From UBA7887 sp964408735 (GTDB taxonomy: Bacteria > Pseudomonadota > Alphaproteobacteria > UBA7887), in the NCBI GenBank assembly GCA_964408735.1, contig CAYPAX010000123.1, positions 1 through 12,494 on the forward strand: a stretch of 12,494 bases of DNA. The letters run 5' to 3'. Position 1 is the first letter of the stretch; each line of letters opens with the position of its first letter. Positions 12,494-12,494 of the stretch are shown here, piece by piece. The notes beneath the pieces are model-generated. The model worked only from the letters and a program-made list of their open reading frames with translations, had not been told where the DNA came from and did no database searches. The translations under genes were made by a program, and so were the position numbers.

Positions 12494-12494
12494 C

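Larger units (their letters stand above)
12226..12494. other. 3' non-coding tail rich in inverted repeats, cut by the window edge
   Basis: No credible gene is seen in these 269 bp. They contain the inverted pair 12233-12241/12280-12288, the small hairpin 12294-12307 followed by a T5 run at 12323-12327, and a longer imperfect nested inverted repeat from about 12335 to 12493. An 86-aa open frame on the minus strand has no family features and overlaps the thiolase 3' end, so I do not call it. Confidence 0.6.

Noticed and set aside
1..12494. CRISPR array, transposase or phage genes
   Set aside because: No regularly spaced repeats, and no open frame resembles a transposase, integrase or phage protein.

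Overview
The window reads as chromosomal DNA from a G+C-rich alphaproteobacterium. The codons are strongly G/C-ending, the tRNA-Met fragment at the left edge has an alphaproteobacterial look, and a class III cyclase fused to a FlgO/TolB-N-like domain and TPRs is a protein type common in rhizobial and rhodospirillal genomes. A Rhodospirillales-like host is my guess; the sequence alone does not fix the genus.

Layout from left to right: (1) the 3' half of tRNA-Met (1-50). (2) A tight plus-strand operon, 129-3732: a D-2-hydroxyacid dehydrogenase, an APH-fold kinase, a small DUF6285-type protein and an ACAD10/11-type acyl-CoA dehydrogenase. The last three repeat the gene order of the Pseudomonas putida lvaABC module, in which a 4-hydroxyacyl-CoA is phosphorylated by a kinase plus small partner and the phosphate is then removed by an acyl-CoA dehydrogenase-like enzyme. 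(3) A central, lower-G+C block, about 3733-8585: a strong hairpin, a minus-strand outer-membrane-type lipoprotein with coiled coil, an AT-rich divergent intergenic region, and a 1063-aa plus-strand membrane protein made of a class III nucleotide cyclase domain, one TM helix and two tandem copies of the FlgO/TolB-N + TPR module. (4) A second plus-strand operon, 8679-12225: a hydratase-2/MaoC enoyl-CoA hydratase, an alpha-methylacyl-CoA racemase, a DUF35 Zn-ribbon/OB-fold protein and an SCP2/Ltp-type thiolase-like protein. (5) A 3' non-coding tail (12226-12494) rich in inverted repeats and cut by the window edge.

How the genes may work together: operon 2 has the enzymes of peroxisome-like side-chain beta-oxidation of alpha-methyl-branched acyl-CoAs (racemase, hydratase-2, thiolase or aldolase with its DUF35 partner). 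Operon 1 supplies a way to process 4-hydroxyacyl-CoAs plus a 2-hydroxyacid dehydrogenase. Both point to catabolism of unusual, branched or hydroxylated acyl chains (isoprenoid, sterol-like or lactone-derived), but no CoA ligase or regulator lies in the window and the substrate is unknown. The cyclase/lipoprotein pair between the operons has no clear functional link to them.

The most unusual items are the doubled sensory half of the cyclase protein, with a compositionally foreign first copy; the 25/30 direct repeat bracketing the lipoprotein gene; the lvaABC-like kinase/ACAD module headed by a 2-hydroxyacid dehydrogenase; and the nested inverted-repeat element at the right edge.
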